Below are positions 5,336 through 6,528 of a DNA stretch of 6,528 bases, piece after piece. How positions within the stretch are numbered: position 1 is the first letter of the stretch; every line of letters begins with the position of its first letter. The notes under the pieces were generated by a model. The model was not told the origin of the DNA, ran no database searches, and worked only from the letters and a program-made list of their open reading frames with translations. Both the position numbers and the translations under genes were made by a program. Source of the DNA: an uncultured Clostridium sp. (GTDB lineage Bacteria > Bacillota > Clostridia > Lachnospirales > Lachnospiraceae); the NCBI GenBank assembly GCA_900555045.1, contig USJW01000172.1, positions 1-6,528 of the forward strand, given 5' to 3'.

Positions 5336-5363
5336 ATTATACAAATTTTAGCCAAAAAAGCAA
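5336..5363 (-). promoter_or_regulatory. Sigma-A promoter of the small-peptide gene
   Basis: On the minus strand TTGCTT (5358-5363; four of six to TTGACA) and a perfect TATAAT (5336-5341) are 16 bases apart. The predicted start near 5329 gives a leader of about 58 bases and a transcript of about 255 bases ending at the 5073-5104 terminator. Confidence 0.75.
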
Positions 5364-5375
5364 GTCCTTTTTTGG
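5352..5375. repeat. Perfect 9-bp inverted repeat over the -35 box
   Basis: CCAAAAAAG (5352-5360) and CTTTTTTGG (5367-5375) surround six bases that include half of the -35 element. It could be an operator for the small-peptide gene or a weak, AT-rich terminator for the gene ending at 5421. A second dyad, GGTTAAA (5374-5380) / TTTAACC (5396-5402), directly abuts it. Confidence 0.6.
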
Positions 5376-5420
5376 TTAAACTATCTTACATTTTCTTTAA
5401 CCCATCCGTACCGGCGAGCC

Positions 5421-5930
5421 CTAATGAACCTCCACTCGCGGCAGCACCGCCGCCAAGTCCACCGCGTAGCGATCCGTCCGCCCCTCCTCGATGTACACCG
5501 GCACCAGCTTCGACGTCAGAAGGCCGCTCGGATCAAATCCCAGGCGGTCGCTGCGGAAAATATGGACCGTCCCCTTCTCATCCACATAGCGGCAGGACAC
5601 GCGCCACGGGCAGCTGCCGTTGATGGAGACGGATGTATCCTGGTAAATTTCTGCGACCTCCGCGTAGATGCGCCTCCCGCTCTCCAGCAGGCGCCGCTTT
5701 CTCTTAGCCAGACTCCGCTGCACAAGGATGACGGCCAGCCCCGCCGCCGCGAACGTTCCGCCCAGGGCGAAGAACAGCAGCGGAAGAAACGCGGACCGGT
5801 AGGGCTCCTGCCCCATGCCAGCGGCCAGGACACACGCGACCACAAGGAAAACTCCCCCCACCGCCGCCCAGATGCCCCCGAACAGGTACATAAAAAATTT
5901 CATTCCATCCATTTTTCCGCGTTTTCTCAA
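5421..5930 (-). CDS. DUF3592-like two-helix membrane protein, TTG start
   Basis: Protein of 169 residues, function unknown. Two transmembrane helices lie at about 13-38 and 47-71, followed by a positively charged stretch (RSLAKRKRRLLES, 72-84) that should face the cytoplasm. A beta-rich C-terminal domain (about 85-165) includes AEVAEIYQD, SCRYVDEKGTVHIFRSD (112-128) and LVPVYIEEGRTDRYAVDL (142-159). This layout and the YVD-G-x3-F/FRS...PVYI pattern resemble DUF3592-type proteins. The start is read as TTG at 5930 because AGGAGG is seven bases upstream. The ATGs at 5912 and 5903 have no good ribosome binding site; if used, the protein would be six or nine residues shorter with the same helices. 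The TTG overlaps the TGA of the upstream acetyltransferase gene as TTGA, so the two are an operon and probably translationally coupled. Confidence 0.8.
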   Translation of the reverse strand: MRKRGKMDGMKFFMYLFGGIWAAVGGVFLVVACVLAAGMGQEPYRSAFLPLLFFALGGTFAAAGLAVILVQRSLAKRKRRLLESGRRIYAEVAEIYQDTSVSINGSCPWRVSCRYVDEKGTVHIFRSDRLGFDPSGLLTSKLVPVYIEEGRTDRYAVDLAAVLPRVEVH

Positions 5931-6412
5931 GGTCTCTCCTCCTGCCAGGAATCCGGCAGCTCCATCTCGTCCCCCATAGGCACAAAGCCATAGTCCAGGT
6001 AGAGTGGCCGCCCCATGGACGTCGCCTCCAGGGAAATGTGGCTGATTTTCCGGGATCTGGCCTCCTTCACCAGAAGCGAAAGCGTGTGCCTTGCGATCCC
6101 CCGCCTGCGGTGTTTAGGGCTGGTATACATGTTCATGATGTACGCCTTCCACCCGCTCGGATTGTGGACGGTTGGCATCACCTGAAAAAAGCTGATTCCG
6201 CCCGCCCCTGCAAACTGTCCGCCGTCATACACCAGGTAAGCCACGTGGCTCCCATCCGCCAGCGCGCGCCGGTAATACTCAGCCGACTCCCGCTCCACTT
6301 CCCGCAAGTCGGCCGTCTCCTCAAGCCCGTTGGCCGCCCTGAGCACCGTTATCCGCGTGCGCACCAGCTCCTCCAAATCTTCCATTCCCGCTCTCTTAAA
6401 AATCAGCTCCAT
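5927..6412 (-). CDS. GNAT family N-acetyltransferase
   Basis: Cytoplasmic acetyl-CoA-dependent acyltransferase of 161 residues, a usual length for the family. The acetyl-CoA-binding segment is clear: beta strand AYIMNMYTSP (90-99), then HRRRGIARHTLSLLVKEA (101-118), which holds the R-x-x-G-x-A loop (102-107). The later ISLEAT strand (126-131) and YLDYGFVPMG (138-147) form the C-terminal motif with the conserved Gly-Phe. The substrate cannot be deduced. The ATG at 6412 is chosen because GGAGG lies eight bases before it; an in-frame GTG at 6427 would add five residues but lacks an SD. It is the first gene of a two-gene operon with the DUF3592-like gene, sharing a 4-base overlap, and is driven by the promoter at 6470-6498. 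Whether the acetyltransferase acts with the membrane protein is unknown. Confidence 0.9.
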   Translation of the reverse strand: MELIFKRAGMEDLEELVRTRITVLRAANGLEETADLREVERESAEYYRRALADGSHVAYLVYDGGQFAGAGGISFFQVMPTVHNPSGWKAYIMNMYTSPKHRRRGIARHTLSLLVKEARSRKISHISLEATSMGRPLYLDYGFVPMGDEMELPDSWQEERP

Positions 6413-6469
6413 CCATCCGCCCTCCACGAATCAAAGCCGGCCAAAGGGCGCGGCATCGATTTTTTTCCT

Positions 6470-6498
6470 ATTATACCGCAAAGGGCTGTCTCTGTAAA
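6470..6498 (-). promoter_or_regulatory. Sigma-A promoter of the acetyltransferase operon
   Basis: On the minus strand TTTACA (6493-6498; five of six to TTGACA) is 17 bases from a perfect TATAAT (6470-6475). The predicted start near 6463 gives a leader of about 50 bases. A 6-bp dyad, GGCTGT (6484-6489) / ACAGCC (6498-6503), spans the -35 side of the promoter and could be an operator or a leftover terminator stem. Confidence 0.8.
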
Positions 6499-6528
6499 CA
6501 GCCGCAATTTTTGATAAAGGTTCGACAA

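Noticed and set aside
5424..5993. Plus-strand 189-codon frame
   Set aside because: It is antisense to the DUF3592-like gene and overlaps the end of the acetyltransferase gene. Both have good starts and domain patterns, while this frame has neither.

Overview
The window looks like chromosomal DNA of a moderately GC-rich member of the Bacillota, most likely the Lachnospiraceae / Clostridia (Enterocloster-, Hungatella- or Lachnoclostridium-like). This is inferred from AGGAGG-type ribosome binding sites, sigma-A promoters, strong intrinsic terminators in AT-rich gaps, a surface-type DUF4397 protein with the PLPNPGEGGPV repeat, a PF13200-type lipoprotein and a long-form UxuB-like oxidoreductase. 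No species can be named from the sequence alone. There are no rRNA, tRNA, CRISPR, phage or transposase genes.

All six supported genes lie on the minus strand, so transcription runs from high to low coordinates. First comes a two-gene operon: a GNAT acetyltransferase (5927-6412), then a two-helix DUF3592-like membrane protein (5421-5930). They share a TTGA stop/start overlap and have a near-consensus promoter at 6470-6498. Next is a self-contained small transcription unit for a 49-residue exported or membrane peptide with a C-x3-C end (5122-5271). It has a perfect TATAAT box, dyads around the -35 region and a strong terminator. Then comes a solitary mannitol-dehydrogenase-family oxidoreductase of the UxuB (fructuronate reductase) type (3301-4920), with its own extended -10 promoter and a perfect 11-bp terminator stem. 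Next is a lipoprotein with a putative glycoside-hydrolase-like barrel (1589-2968). Last is a DUF4397 protein with N-terminal Pro/Gly repeats and no signal peptide (112-1008).

Between the last two genes lie 580 bases without a credible gene (1009-1588). Positions about 1090-1467 hold an unusual chain of inverted repeats: at least seven stems, including a perfect 13-bp stem with a 3-base loop and a nested two-level stem. This is the most unexplained part of the window. It could be a repetitive extragenic palindromic element or a structured RNA.

The genes do not form one obvious pathway. Sugar-acid metabolism (UxuB-like), envelope or surface functions (lipoprotein, DUF4397, small peptide, DUF3592) and a generic acetyltransferase sit as mostly independent transcription units. 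No complete new multi-gene system is evident. The best leads are the palindrome module and the small-peptide unit.
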